64,000 bases of DNA from Chitinophagales bacterium. Its GTDB lineage: Bacteria > Bacteroidota > Bacteroidia > Chitinophagales > UBA2359. Made by a program: the position numbers and the translations under genes. Numbering within the stretch: position 1 is the stretch's first letter; each line of letters starts with the position of its first letter. Shown piece after piece: positions 18,401 through 26,347 of the stretch. The stretch covers positions 1-64,000 of the forward strand of contig JACJXU010000010.1 of assembly GCA_020636475.1 (NCBI GenBank), in the 5' to 3' direction. Below the pieces are notes generated by a model that saw nothing but the letters and a program-made list of their open reading frames with translations, was not told the DNA's origin and did no database searches.

Positions 18401-18801
18401 TCACAGGCTACACAGCACAATTCCGTGAACTGAAAAAGAACATTGATAAAAAGCGTTTTCAAGGTAAAATCAATTCGATTTGTAAATGGAACAAAACTGA
18501 AGATAAACTCACAGTTTCGGTCGTTGACCGTTTTCAAGGTTTAGAACGTGACATAGTAATTGTGGATTTAGTAAAAAGCGGTGCGGGGCTTGATTTAGGT
18601 TTTTTGGAAGTTCCAAATCGTATCAATGTTGCGTTATCACGCCAAAAGAAACTTCTCATAATAGTTGGTGATTACCACGGTATTATCAATGCAAAGACAA
18701 GACGTTTAAAGGGCGAAAAAGCCGCTTTGCAAAATTATTTGGAACTACTGAAAAAAGATTGGATTGTTAAATCGGAACAACTAAACGGACTTTTTAAATG
18801 A
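15460..18801 (+). CDS. Protein-kinase-like / SF1 (Upf1-type) helicase fusion, putative defence protein
   Basis: The 1113-residue protein joins an N-terminal kinase-like fold to an SF1 helicase. The kinase part (about residues 1-240) has the catalytic-loop motif HGDIHPANIL with H127-D129 and DFG at 147-149. The helicase has Walker A GPPGTGKTT at 579-587, Walker B DESG at 802-805, motif III GDHRQLRP, and late motifs VDRFQGLERD and NVALSRQKK. It is cytoplasmic, with no signal or membrane segment. The next gene overlaps by 4 bases and has an HKD phospholipase-D motif. Kinase, helicase and PLD nuclease combinations in mobile cargo suggest anti-phage defence, but I know no exact named system and this is inference. 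Confidence 0.8.
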   Translation: MLFNKYQYNQFGINKRGYSQSSLAFNEEGKEFWVKWILGIEKNDTKAKILADKLRHLQKARHSALPEIIEYGYDEEQNAFAIVYELLEEVETFETKVFELKTQGAISGLLDLADCLKELHLKFKINHGDIHPANILIDKNGQFYLVDFGLADITKTLSQTKELEIFARGFAAPEKLNKLVKGFPFQADIFSIGKVVEWFFDERQMELAEEYAFQLQRLLAENPVDRPNWQQVIDTLKNFAVASETEAVQVGFRSSNGYEILDLLNSSNPIFDISPKEGANYLLDVIIGNWLCEGVIWVKSEDKLLFNSIKPLNSLDSKIVERKIKDGKKLPFKFVYTVDYTHNKADLTPHFQKWFEQKKKQVSLRENRKAVREELNFYRELLEKEKEVIAKNSLRLQYSNYEIKGDEIIFTIKQNDKSSSVGFVLKHIEDGNDVNSEGFEYVVSANADRKQNKETVELAGKPYEFHTKDMLLKIKDCERLKKDSIPQSGFLFENTNKKEEEKNRQLDAIRKVDKNEVQNPDLIYFLFKPDELPPIYNNHSDDLLVFQKDTSGKPLVYSYNQKRAIENALHRSPLSVIQGPPGTGKTTVITEIVFQILAQKPEAKILITSQTNNAVDQVLENLLKNEIPILRLSGITKPRIQSIRKHTLDRKLEGWKQQVRESAEKNFKKEETKFLESLKGKNPFAVSITEIIFKQSDWKKAKQNIENIVGRVQNLNQLHNLPTERESAIEKIEQVLQIDLTSFLKLHDLHRDWIVTINSLDEKSAINQKLIDSIRVIGATCNHIAAKKYAKYNFEFDYVIMDESGKATTAEALVPIITGKNLIYVGDHRQLRPMLTSTREVESWLRGKFKKEAGELENWEDYFNRPSLFEQVITNIDYDYKAQLTECRRSSAEQVKLTSKCFYEPEGDEPIEPVSREISAEHNLPLAIDSSLFFIDIGSHYKNEKDNNSSSLNKESATIIPEILELLNKYEKVKDYSIGVITGYTAQFRELKKNIDKKRFQGKINSICKWNKTEDKLTVSVVDRFQGLERDIVIVDLVKSGAGLDLGFLEVPNRINVALSRQKKLLIIVGDYHGIINAKTRRLKGEKAALQNYLELLKKDWIVKSEQLNGLFK

Positions 18802-20108
18802 CAGAGGAAGAAGCATATAAACAACTAAAAGATAAAGCCCCGACAGGTTACAGACTGAACGAATTAATTCAGTTTAGCTACCCTGTTCGGAAAATTAGAT
18901 TACACGTGCTTGTAAACAAGCAGCCAGACGGATCTTTGGTAAAAGTTTACAATGTGCTTTTGCGTGCAATTCAAGCAGGTTTTTCATCACAAGACAAATT
19001 ATTTACGTTTTTAGGTTTGGGACAAACAGACGAATTTGTTTTGCGTGAATTGTTTACGTTACGTGAAAAAGGTCTTGTTGATTTGGTTTCTGAAAAGTGG
19101 ATTGTAACAGAAGAAGGCGAAAAATTTATTCAAGACGAAAAAATACTTCGTATTGAAGAAAAAGAAGAATTTGAATTTTTGATTGACGGAATTTCGGGTG
19201 AAATAATGTCGGCACGACAAAACAGAACTGAAAAGAAACTACTGAAAAGTTTAGCCCCAGAAGTTAAACTGTCAAACCGAAACCCCGAACTTATTGAAGG
19301 CAAATTTCAGCAGTTGGCAGACACTTATAAACAAGACAATGAAAACAAGGCGTATTTGATAAGCTACACTTCTGACGACATAAAATACGACTCTAACGAT
19401 TGGTGTAATTTTTGGCTCATAGAATACATTCCTGACAGAAAAAGCAATGAAGAACCAAAATTAGAAGTTAGGAATTTTGAAACGCTAAAAGAAATCAAAA
19501 GTTTGACTTCCAAATTCAATTCTGAATATCGTCATTACATTTATTCGCTTAGTAGTTCTGAAAGGACAGAATTTGAAGAAATTACCATAATTCACGAAGA
19601 ACCAAAAGTTCAATCACAAACAGACGATTTAAGCACTTTGACAATTTGGGAAACTAAACAGAAATTTATTGAGGCGTTGAATAACGTAAAAGAAAAAATT
19701 CTGATTGAAAGCCCTTGGATAAAAAGAGCAACACAAGAATACATTCCGCTTTTTGAAAAGCTTTTGAAAGACAAAAAACAACTAACAATACTTTACGGAA
19801 TTAGTGAAAAAGACGAACACGACATTTATACATTGAGAAAAGTTGAAGAATTACAAAAGCAACACAAGGACAAGTTTAAACTTATTCACTTGCCGACACA
19901 CTTTGCAGAAATTCACTCAAGGCTGACAGGAACGCACAGAAAACTTGTTATCAAAGACAACGAGTATTACATACACGGAAGTTTTAACTTTTTGTCATTT
20001 GGTAAAAACGAAAGACAACAAGTTGCTAATGAAGAATCTCTTTTAATTTCAAAAGACGTATCTAAGAAATGGGAACAAGTAGCAAAAGAATATTCACTAA
20101 AACTATGA
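18798..20108 (+). CDS. Phospholipase-D-family protein, partner of the kinase-helicase
   Basis: The 436-residue protein has a C-terminal PLD-like domain with one clear HKD-type motif HRKLVIKD (H380, K382, D387) followed by YYIHGSFNFLS. The N-terminal part (about 1-120) looks like a winged-helix region with ELFTLREKGLVDLV. PLD-family proteins can cut nucleic acid with such a site when they dimerise. The start overlaps the helicase stop (ATGA), so the two are a coupled pair. Nuclease activity is inferred. Confidence 0.75.
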   Translation: MTEEEAYKQLKDKAPTGYRLNELIQFSYPVRKIRLHVLVNKQPDGSLVKVYNVLLRAIQAGFSSQDKLFTFLGLGQTDEFVLRELFTLREKGLVDLVSEKWIVTEEGEKFIQDEKILRIEEKEEFEFLIDGISGEIMSARQNRTEKKLLKSLAPEVKLSNRNPELIEGKFQQLADTYKQDNENKAYLISYTSDDIKYDSNDWCNFWLIEYIPDRKSNEEPKLEVRNFETLKEIKSLTSKFNSEYRHYIYSLSSSERTEFEEITIIHEEPKVQSQTDDLSTLTIWETKQKFIEALNNVKEKILIESPWIKRATQEYIPLFEKLLKDKKQLTILYGISEKDEHDIYTLRKVEELQKQHKDKFKLIHLPTHFAEIHSRLTGTHRKLVIKDNEYYIHGSFNFLSFGKNERQQVANEESLLISKDVSKKWEQVAKEYSLKL

Positions 20109-20212
20109 ACCAACTTAATTTGCGAGCACTATTAAAAACCGCTCAACCTGACACTCGACCCAAGTTTTTAATAGAGCTTGCAAAGCCGACACAAAAGAAA
20201 AACTGTTTTTAA
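20105..20212 (+). CDS. Possible 35-residue tail ORF
   Basis: The ATG overlaps the PLD gene stop (ATGA). The frame ends ELAKPTQKKNCF. A 39-residue frame at 40875-40994, placed in the same way after the last gene of the type I restriction cassette, ends ELAKPTQEKKKF. The likeness could mean a small real gene, or a shared non-coding flank that happens to stay open. Confidence 0.3.
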   Translation: MNQLNLRALLKTAQPDTRPKFLIELAKPTQKKNCF

Positions 20213-20336
20213 AAAATTCCCAACGCTTCAAAAAAAATAAAACCCCCGACACACAAGCCAGACAAAAAAGCACTTAACAAATGACACAAACGGACGACAT
20301 AAAAATGGTTGTAACCCACGACAGACAAGAACGCCA
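20213..20336. other. Non-coding tail of the helicase cassette
   Basis: This stretch holds A-runs and the phrase CCCGACACACAAGCC, also found in the hairpin flank elements at 15362 and 33543. No gene is seen. Confidence 0.4.
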
Positions 20337-20472
20337 GCCTATAACAGCACCTACCCAAAAGGCGGGGTTTCGTGTTCCAAAGACAGTTTTGTGGTTAATC
20401 AAACATTAGTTTTTCAAATCAAGTTTTGTGGTAAAAGTCCCGCCCTTCGGGTAGCTGCAAAACGTTGTGTGC
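20337..20472 (+). other. attC-like recombination site 8
   Basis: GCCTATAAC (20337-20345) is the complement of the cassette start GTTATAGGC at 15163, 5.2 kb upstream. Arms CTACCCAAAAGGCGGG and CCCGCCCTTCGGGTAG pair with two A/C positions. Confidence 0.85.
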
Positions 20473-20555
20473 AAGTTGAGAAAATTGGAATAGAGTAAAG
20501 AAATTTGAAATAGAAACAACACATAAAACCAACCCAACTCAAAAAAAACATTTGT

Positions 20556-21044
20556 ATGACACAAGACTGGACTTCATTTACAACAAACATAGCCGTTAAA
20601 TCAACTTTGAATACGATTTATGACGCTTGGACAAAATCGTCTGAAATTGAAAAATGGTTTTTAGAAACCTGTAAATATAAAGACTTGAAAAACAACACTT
20701 TAGACAGCAACAAAAATGTAACGTCTGACTATAACTATGAATGGACGTGGTTTTTATATGAAATTTTGGAAAAAGGAAAAATTACTCAATCAAATGGGAA
20801 AGATTTTCTTCAATTTACTTTCGCAGGAGATTGCTTAGTAGATGTTCAACTTAAAAAAATTGGAGAAAATATTCTTGTAACCCTAAAACAACATAATATC
20901 CCAACAGACGAAAAATCAAAATTTAATATCCGAATTGGATGTTTACAGGGGTGGACTTTCTACCTACTCAACTTAAAATCATTTTATGAAACAGGATACG
21001 ATTTACGTAATAAAGACCCAGAATTAAAAGGAGTCAATAACTAA
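20556..21044 (+). CDS. SRPBCC/AHA1-like domain protein
   Basis: The 162-residue protein fits the SRPBCC (START-like) fold of Aha1-type proteins: an opening strand TNIAVKSTLNTIYDAWTKS, the EIEKWF helix after it, a TFAGDCLVDVQLKKI strand, and a closing helix GWTFYLLNLKSFYE. Such proteins bind hydrophobic ligands or act as Hsp90 ATPase co-factors, and the ligand here is not known. It is the only gene in its cassette. Confidence 0.75.
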   Translation: MTQDWTSFTTNIAVKSTLNTIYDAWTKSSEIEKWFLETCKYKDLKNNTLDSNKNVTSDYNYEWTWFLYEILEKGKITQSNGKDFLQFTFAGDCLVDVQLKKIGENILVTLKQHNIPTDEKSKFNIRIGCLQGWTFYLLNLKSFYETGYDLRNKDPELKGVNN

Positions 21045-21063
21045 ATAAATGACCAAAAAACCT

Positions 21064-21196
21064 GCACACAACATTGTGTATAAGCAATAGCGGGTTTCAG
21101 GTATTTTATGAAAGTTAGTGCTAAACCAAAAATTTAGTATTTTTAACAAGCATAGTGCTGAAAATCCACTACTGCTCATACACTCAACGTTATCGG
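21064..21196 (+). other. attC-like recombination site 9
   Basis: GCACACAAC (21064-21072) is the complement of GTTGTGTGC at 20464. Arms TGTATAAGCAATAG and CTACTGCTCATACA pair with two A/C positions. The same arm family appears at the site near 58250. Confidence 0.8.
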
Positions 21197-21220
21197 TCAG
21201 CTTAAAAAACGACACCAACA

Positions 21221-21892
21221 ATGAAATTGACAGTAATAATCATATTAACTTTTGGACTTCTTTCGTGTAATAACCCGACAGACAAAAACTCTGTTGACAA
21301 TAAAACTGCAAAAGACAGTTTGGTTCACATTGACAGTTTTTACATAGACGAAAATGAAATTAAAGGTGGTTCTGAATACAAAGAATTTTATGATTGCGAC
21401 TTTGACAAATTTGTAAATGATGCGAAGACACCAAAACTTGCAAAAGACATTTATCTCGACAAAGAATGGAACTTAAATAATGACAATGAAGCATTGGCGT
21501 TGCTTGACAGTTTAACAGCAAAAGACAAAAATTCAAGACCATTTTATTTTAAAGTTGTTACGAAATCAGAAAAGAAATCAGACGGCTATTATTCTGAAGG
21601 ACTTGGATACGCAGGTTACAATTACGTTTTGAACAACACTCAAGAATTTGCTTCATACTTTGACAATAAACAATGTCACACAGACAATGATTTGGCGACT
21701 TGGGCAGACATTGTAATTATGGAATTTAGCATAAGCGGAGAAGGCAGCTATGACAAACCAATAGTTGACGACTACATAAAGAAATTAAAATCAAATTGTA
21801 AGAACTGTTCAACAACTCAAAATGAAACAATTAATAAATTTGGCTTGACTTTAAAAGAAAAATGGGACGAATTTTTGAAACAAACAGAATAA
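21221..21892 (+). CDS. Putative lipoprotein of unknown function
   Basis: The 223-residue product begins with a lipoprotein signal, MKLTVIIILTFGLLSC, with the lipid Cys at residue 16. The mature part is rich in Asp and Lys and contains paired Cys residues (CKNCS near the end). No domain is recognised. It is the single gene of its cassette, one of three lone-lipoprotein cassettes in the array. Confidence 0.7.
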   Translation: MKLTVIIILTFGLLSCNNPTDKNSVDNKTAKDSLVHIDSFYIDENEIKGGSEYKEFYDCDFDKFVNDAKTPKLAKDIYLDKEWNLNNDNEALALLDSLTAKDKNSRPFYFKVVTKSEKKSDGYYSEGLGYAGYNYVLNNTQEFASYFDNKQCHTDNDLATWADIVIMEFSISGEGSYDKPIVDDYIKKLKSNCKNCSTTQNETINKFGLTLKEKWDEFLKQTE

Positions 21893-21915
21893 CGGATGGA
21901 CGAAAAGAAAGCCGA

Positions 21916-22050
21916 ACCGATAACAGCACCTACCCAAAAGGCGGGGTTTCGTGCTCCAAAGACAGCTTTGTCTTTAATCAAACATTAGTTTTTCAAATCA
22001 AGTTTTGTGGTAAAAATCCCGCCCTTCGGGTAGCTGCAAACCGTTGTACC
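21916..22050 (+). other. attC-like recombination site 10
   Basis: ACCGATAAC (21916-21924) is the complement of GTTATCGGT at 21189. Arms match those of site 8 (CTACCCAAAAGGCGGG type), although the cargo differs. Confidence 0.83.
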
Positions 22051-22070
22051 CAATTAAAACGAAACGCAGA

Positions 22071-22700
22071 ATGAACTACATAGAACCACAACCATTTTTA
22101 AGGTCATTTACTTGCCCTCATTGCGGAACCTTATCTAAACAGGAATGGAGACGACTTGATTGGGAACATCAAAGAGGATATCAATACGAGGAGGAATATC
22201 CTATAAGAATTGGAACTTGCGACCATTGTAATGACAGTACTTTATGGGTTTTTGACAAATTATTATTTCCTGACAATGGAAACGCACCTTTTCCAAATCC
22301 AGAAATGCCTGAAGACGTTTTGAAATTATATAGAGAAGCAGCATCAATCCACTCTAAATCACCACGAGGTGCAGCAGCACTTTTGAGACTTGCGATTCAA
22401 GTATTGACTAAAGAATTAGGAGAAGAAGGAAAAAACATTAATACAGACATTGGAAATTTAGTTAGTAAAGGACTTCCAACTATTGTTCAACAATCACTGG
22501 ATATTGTTAGAGTTACGGGAAATGATGCTGTTCATCCTGGACAAATTGATACAGATAATCCGGAAACTGTTGGACAGCTTTTTAAGTTGGTAAATGTCAT
22601 CGTTGAATATATGATTGATTTGCCAAAAAGAGTTGGTGGAATTTATGACAGTTTACCCAATGGAAAGAAAAACGGAATTGAACAAAGAGATAAAAAATAA
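22071..22700 (+). CDS. DUF4145 domain protein with zinc-ribbon N-terminus
   Basis: The 209-residue protein has an N-terminal Cys4 ribbon (CPHC near residue 14 and CDHC near 46) and a helical DUF4145 domain (about 80-190) with the typical RGAAALLRLAIQVL and GNDAVHPGQ. DUF4145 is often found in restriction or defence neighbourhoods as part of HEPN-like folds, and the catalytic role is not established. I use the ATG at 22071, because an upstream in-frame start at 22044 lies in the attC core. Confidence 0.8.
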   Translation: MNYIEPQPFLRSFTCPHCGTLSKQEWRRLDWEHQRGYQYEEEYPIRIGTCDHCNDSTLWVFDKLLFPDNGNAPFPNPEMPEDVLKLYREAASIHSKSPRGAAALLRLAIQVLTKELGEEGKNINTDIGNLVSKGLPTIVQQSLDIVRVTGNDAVHPGQIDTDNPETVGQLFKLVNVIVEYMIDLPKRVGGIYDSLPNGKKNGIEQRDKK

Positions 22701-22702
22701 CT

Positions 22703-22836
22703 GGGTACAACAATGGCTATAAGTAATTGCTTGTTCTCGCCTACTTCTGAAAATCCTCGCAGATTTTCAGTTTGGTGTGTACTTGCAAAGTTAAGTGCTA
22801 ACCCACGCAACTACTCATAGCCGAGACCGTTGGTCA
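22703..22836 (+). other. attC-like recombination site 11
   Basis: GGGTACAAC (22703-22711) is the complement of GTTGTACCC at 22043. Arms GGCTATAAGTAATTGC and GCAACTACTCATAGCC pair with two A/C positions. Confidence 0.82.
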
Positions 22837-22997
22837 AAATAGTCGCTCCGCTCCCATTTTGACCAACGCGGGGCGGATTGCATCCGCTGTCGGACTGCGC
22901 CGTCGCTGCGCGACTACTTCGTCCAACAGCACATTTGCTAAATTACTTCGCTTGCAAACTTCGTTTCCGCTTCGTAACTTCGCAAATCCGCCCCGCG
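22830..22997 (+). mobile_element. 168-bp geneless cassette, copy 3
   Basis: Same as copy 1 with the TTTCCGCTTCG variant in the spacer. Confidence 0.88.
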
Positions 22998-23210
22998 TTA
23001 TGTGCCATTTTACAGATACCATCTGAAATTAATGAAACACACACTTAACCATATTCGCCTGTCTTGTGGCTGATAAAACACGGCAAATAAACTCCTATCT
23101 CTATTCATATTATCGAAGGTAAGTATAGCAAATCCTATACTCATAAACCTATTCAGCCACAAGTCAAAGAAGTGTACCTGAAAATCAAAACGGCACATAA
23201 CAAGGTATTG
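22998..23210 (+). ncRNA. Geneless cassette with nested hairpins
   Basis: Ends TTATGTGCC and GGCACATAA pair over 9 bases. The 213-bp body has no convincing frame. CTTGTGGCTGA (23063-23073) pairs perfectly with TCAGCCACAAG (23153-23163), and inside this AGTATAG (23122-23128) pairs with CTATACT (23135-23141). The nested fold suggests a structured RNA or a structured recombination body. Only one copy is seen. Confidence 0.45.
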
Positions 23211-23325
23211 CCAAAAGCGTGGCATCCGTTTTTTAATCAACTTTTTTACTTTATTCATCATTTTTATTTTAATTTAAGTCTTGTACTAATAATCCACGCC
23301 TTCGGCAATACCCGAAACGTTGGTC
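23203..23325 (+). other. attC-like recombination site 12
   Basis: GCACATAAC (23203-23211) is the complement of GTTATGTGC at 22997. Arms GGTATTGCCAAAAGCGTGG and CCACGCCTTCGGCAATACC pair with two A/C positions. Confidence 0.82.
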
Positions 23326-23487
23326 AAAATAGTCGCTCCGCTCCCATTTTGACCAACGCGGGGCGGATTGCATCCGCTGTCGGACTGCGCCGTCGCTGCG
23401 CGACTACTTCGTCCAACAGCACATTTGCTAAATTACTTCGCTTGCAAACTTCGTTTCCGCTTCGTAACTTCGCAAATCCGCCCCGCG
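23320..23487 (+). mobile_element. 168-bp geneless cassette, copy 4
   Basis: Exact 168-bp unit, TTTCC spacer variant, between the nested-hairpin cassette and a lipoprotein cassette. Confidence 0.88.
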
Positions 23488-23504
23488 TTATGCCTTATTA
23501 TAAA

Positions 23505-24236
23505 ATGACACGACAACTAATAGTTTACCTGACAATTTTCATTACTGCTTGCGGACAAAATTCACAATCGGCTGACAATATTTTAACAGACAGTAAAGAA
23601 GTCACTATTGACAGTGTACAGACTTTTTCAATAACCAACGCAACCGCTGACGACTTCAAAACTGCCAAGTCCAAATCACGGGACAAAATTCTTTACGATA
23701 CGACAACATTTAAAAAGGTAAATGGAGAAATTAAATTACCAGTTGACAGAAAATGGAAGCCATTTGTAACATTCACTGACACATTATTAAACACTGACGA
23801 AACAGATATTAGAGAATATCAATACTTGGGACAGTTTGACAAAATTGGCTTTTACATTATAGGTGGCAGTTTTTGGGAGCATTATGAGTGCTACTTAATT
23901 GACAAACGTACAGGAAGACAAACAACAATTTGGAACACTCCTCTGATTTCACCTACTGACAAATTCATAGCAAATTTATCTATGACATACGGACTTGATG
24001 GAGTTCCAAACGGTCTTCAGATATGGCGTATAAATAGACAAGAAAATAACCAAGTAGAGCCAATTTCCTTAGTAAAACATTTAGAACTTGACCAACAAAT
24101 TTGGGCACCAGACGACTTTGTTTGGGAAACGGATAATTCATTGATTTTAAAAGTTGTTGCGGTTGATAAGTTTATGAATGAAAATGGACAGCCAAATGAA
24201 AATGACTTTTACTATTTAAGACTACGAATTAAGTGA
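23505..24236 (+). CDS. Putative lipoprotein of unknown function
   Basis: The 243-residue product begins MTRQLIVYLTIFITAC, a lipoprotein signal with Cys at 16. The mature protein has beta-rich segments (YLGQFDKIGFYIIGGSFW, ECYLIDKRTGRQTTIW) like small outer-membrane or periplasmic sensor lipoproteins. No family is recognised. A longer open frame upstream runs back through the 168-bp unit, so I start at the ATG at 23505, where the signal peptide begins. Confidence 0.75.
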   Translation: MTRQLIVYLTIFITACGQNSQSADNILTDSKEVTIDSVQTFSITNATADDFKTAKSKSRDKILYDTTTFKKVNGEIKLPVDRKWKPFVTFTDTLLNTDETDIREYQYLGQFDKIGFYIIGGSFWEHYECYLIDKRTGRQTTIWNTPLISPTDKFIANLSMTYGLDGVPNGLQIWRINRQENNQVEPISLVKHLELDQQIWAPDDFVWETDNSLILKVVAVDKFMNENGQPNENDFYYLRLRIK

Positions 24237-24253
24237 TGACAGAAATAATAACA

Positions 24254-24388
24254 AGGCATAACAGCACCTACCCAAAAGTGGCGGTTCAGTGGTTAAATCA
24301 AGCTTTGTGCATCTATCAAAGTTTGTGCTTGGCTGACAGTGAAGTGCTTCGAAATCGCCACCTTCGGGTAGCTGCAAACCGTTGGTCA
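24254..24388 (+). other. attC-like recombination site 13
   Basis: AGGCATAAC (24254-24262) is the complement of GTTATGCCT at 23487. Arms CTACCCAAAAGTGGCGG and its partner CGCCACCTTCGGGTAG pair. The same arm family recurs at 48353. Confidence 0.82.
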
Positions 24389-24549
24389 AAATAGTCGCTC
24401 CGCTCCCATTTTGACCAACGCGGGGCGGATTGCATCCGCTGTCGGACTGCGCCGTCGCTGCGCGACTACTTCGTCCAACAGCACATTTGCTAAATTACTT
24501 CGCTTGCAAACTTCGTTTCCGCTTCGTAACTTCGCAAATCCGCCCCGCG
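24382..24549 (+). mobile_element. 168-bp geneless cassette, copy 5
   Basis: Exact 168-bp unit with the TTTCC spacer variant. Confidence 0.88.
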
Positions 24550-25108
24550 TTGGCTGTCATACCATCGAACCTCGGTGTAAAAATCACGGTTCTGACTTTG
24601 ACAAATCTTTGAATCATATAAGAAACTGAATTTAGACTTAACAAAATGACGTTGAATGGTCTAAATTCATTTTCTATTTGGACTGACAAAAAAAATATTG
24701 AAGAAAAAAATCAAATCGCTGACTTAACAAAGTTTCAATTGTTTGACAACCAACGATTTTGAAAAAATACAGCATTGACAAATAAAAATAAATGATATTT
24801 TGATCTGACAAACCAATTTTCAGAAATATAGACAGTTTTACATTCTAAAAATTTGAAAATTAACACTTTAAAAAATTAACACATTGACATTAACAATATT
24901 ATTAACCAAATAAATACAGATTTGACAAAGATATACATATTTGATTTTAAAATATAGAAAACTAACAAGTTAATATCATAAATAAAGTCTTAGAATTGAA
25001 AATTTAATCAAAAAATTAAAAATTTTGAGATTTTTCATAGCAGATTGACAAAAAGTTACTAATTTTACCAAAGTGAAAAAAAGGAATGGACAAAGGTACG
25101 CCAGCCAA
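24550..25108 (+). other. Geneless cassette C (about 560 bp)
   Basis: TTGGCTG at the start and CAGCCAA before the core pair. The body has no gene. It is strongly A/T-rich with TTGACAAA phrases like cassettes A and B, and carries the third copy of the shared hairpin. Confidence 0.7.
24608..24686 (+). ncRNA. Shared hairpin motif, copy 3
   Basis: TGAATTTAGAC (24627-24637) pairs perfectly with GTCTAAATTCA (24659-24669). Relative to copies 1 and 2 at least one stem position changed on both sides (C/G to T/A), which preserves pairing. Flanks AAGAAAC, TTTTCTAT and GGACTGA are kept. It lies about 60 bases inside the cassette. Confidence 0.55.
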
Positions 25109-25233
25109 CATAGTATTTGCAAAAAAGCGTGATAAGTGCTTAACCAAAGTTCAGTAATTTTTTGTAACTTTGGTGCTTAATCGAAAGATAGTGCATTTTA
25201 AACCGCTTCTTCGCAAATACTTGACCGTTGGTC
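25102..25233 (+). other. attC-like recombination site 14
   Basis: CAGCCAAC ends at 25109. Arms AGTATTTGCAAAAAAGCG and CGCTTCTTCGCAAATACT pair with two A/C positions. The loop again holds TAACTTTGG, like sites 3 and 4. Confidence 0.78.
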
Positions 25234-25395
25234 AAAATAGTCGCTCCGCTCCCATTTTGACCAACGCGGGGCGGATTGCATCCGCTGTCGGACTGCGCCG
25301 TCGCTGCGCGACTACTTCGTCCAACAGCACATTTGCTAAATTACTTCGCTTGCAAACTTCGTTTCCGCTTCGTAACTTCGCAAATCCGCCCCGCG
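25228..25395 (+). mobile_element. 168-bp geneless cassette, copy 6
   Basis: Exact 168-bp unit with the TTTCC spacer variant. Confidence 0.88.
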
Positions 25396-25410
25396 TTGTG
25401 CACAAGCTGA

Positions 25411-26292
25411 ATGAAACCGAAAGACTATCCTGAAATATTATACAAATATCGTTCTTGGAGTAACGAATATCACCGAAAAATAATTACGGAAAACCAATTA
25501 TATCTTGCTTCACCCAAGGATTTTAATGACCCAATTGACTGTAGAATTGGAAACAATTACAGTTTACTTGACACTGACGAGAAGATAAAAGAGTATGCGG
25601 AAATAATAACCACAAGACATTGGGACAAAGTAATTGAAATGGGGCTTGACCCAAACCAAGAAAAAGAACGAATTATTAATGAATTGAAAACGGATTTAAA
25701 ATCTGTTCAAAAAGGAGATGACGAAAACACATTTAAAATGCAGGATAAGCATTTTGGCGTTTTATCAATGAGTGCGAGATTTGACAGTATTTTAATGTGG
25801 TCACACTATGCTGATTTTCATAAAGGCTTCTGTGTCGGATTTGATGAAACTAAAATGAGGGAATCAAACTTATTTGGAAAAGGCGGACCTGTAACATACG
25901 ACAATGAATTCCCAAAAATTGACCCGAGAAATAATAGGACACCTGAAAAATCTTTTTTACAGACACATTACAAAGCAAAAGATTGGAATTACGAAGAGGA
26001 ATATCGGTTGACAAAGTTGTTTTTCCCTGAAGAACCAACTCAAGCGGACAGAATTGTATCTGTTCCAAACGACTTTATAACTGAAGTTGTTATTGGACTT
26101 AAAACGTCTAATAAACATAAAAATGAAATAATGGAAGTTTGTAACAGTAAACAAATTCCTGTGTATCAAATCGAACAGATACCTTTTGAATTTAAACTGA
26201 TTAAAAAGCCAGTGCACAATTGTCGTATAACCGCAATTACGGCGGATTCGACTACGTCCGAATCCACTCGGAATTGCTTACGTCAGTGCTAA
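25411..26292 (+). CDS. DUF2971 family protein
   Basis: The protein of up to 293 residues fits DUF2971: it opens with LYKYRSWSNEYHRKII, then NQLYLASPKDFNDPIDC (about residues 28-45), SARFDSILMWSHYADFHKGFCVGFD (split here; residues about 117-142) and WNYEEEYRL. The family's biochemical role is not settled. The last 25 or so residues (from about 268) are encoded by the attC-like site itself, so the native end may have been replaced by read-through. It is the single gene of its cassette. Confidence 0.8.
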   Translation: MKPKDYPEILYKYRSWSNEYHRKIITENQLYLASPKDFNDPIDCRIGNNYSLLDTDEKIKEYAEIITTRHWDKVIEMGLDPNQEKERIINELKTDLKSVQKGDDENTFKMQDKHFGVLSMSARFDSILMWSHYADFHKGFCVGFDETKMRESNLFGKGGPVTYDNEFPKIDPRNNRTPEKSFLQTHYKAKDWNYEEEYRLTKLFFPEEPTQADRIVSVPNDFITEVVIGLKTSNKHKNEIMEVCNSKQIPVYQIEQIPFEFKLIKKPVHNCRITAITADSTTSESTRNCLRQC

Positions 26293-26347
26293 ACCGAAAA
26301 TAATTAACTTTAATCCCGTAACTGACGGTTATACGAGACCGTTGGTC
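26212..26347 (+). other. attC-like recombination site 15 with AAT core
   Basis: GTGCACAAT (26212-26220) matches the complement of the cassette start TTGTGCAC, but the core is AAT and not AAC. Arms CGTATAACCGCAATTACGG and CCGTAACTGACGGTTATACG pair. The right core is GTT 26341-26343. Confidence 0.72.

Noticed and set aside
23010..23261. An 83-codon reverse-strand frame in the 213-bp geneless cassette
   Set aside because: It runs through the recombination site and out of the cassette, and the cassette has a better explanation as a folded element.
23172..23504. N-terminal extension of the lipoprotein at 23505
   Set aside because: The upstream in-frame part is the translation of an attC-like site and a 168-bp unit, and it would bury the lipoprotein signal.
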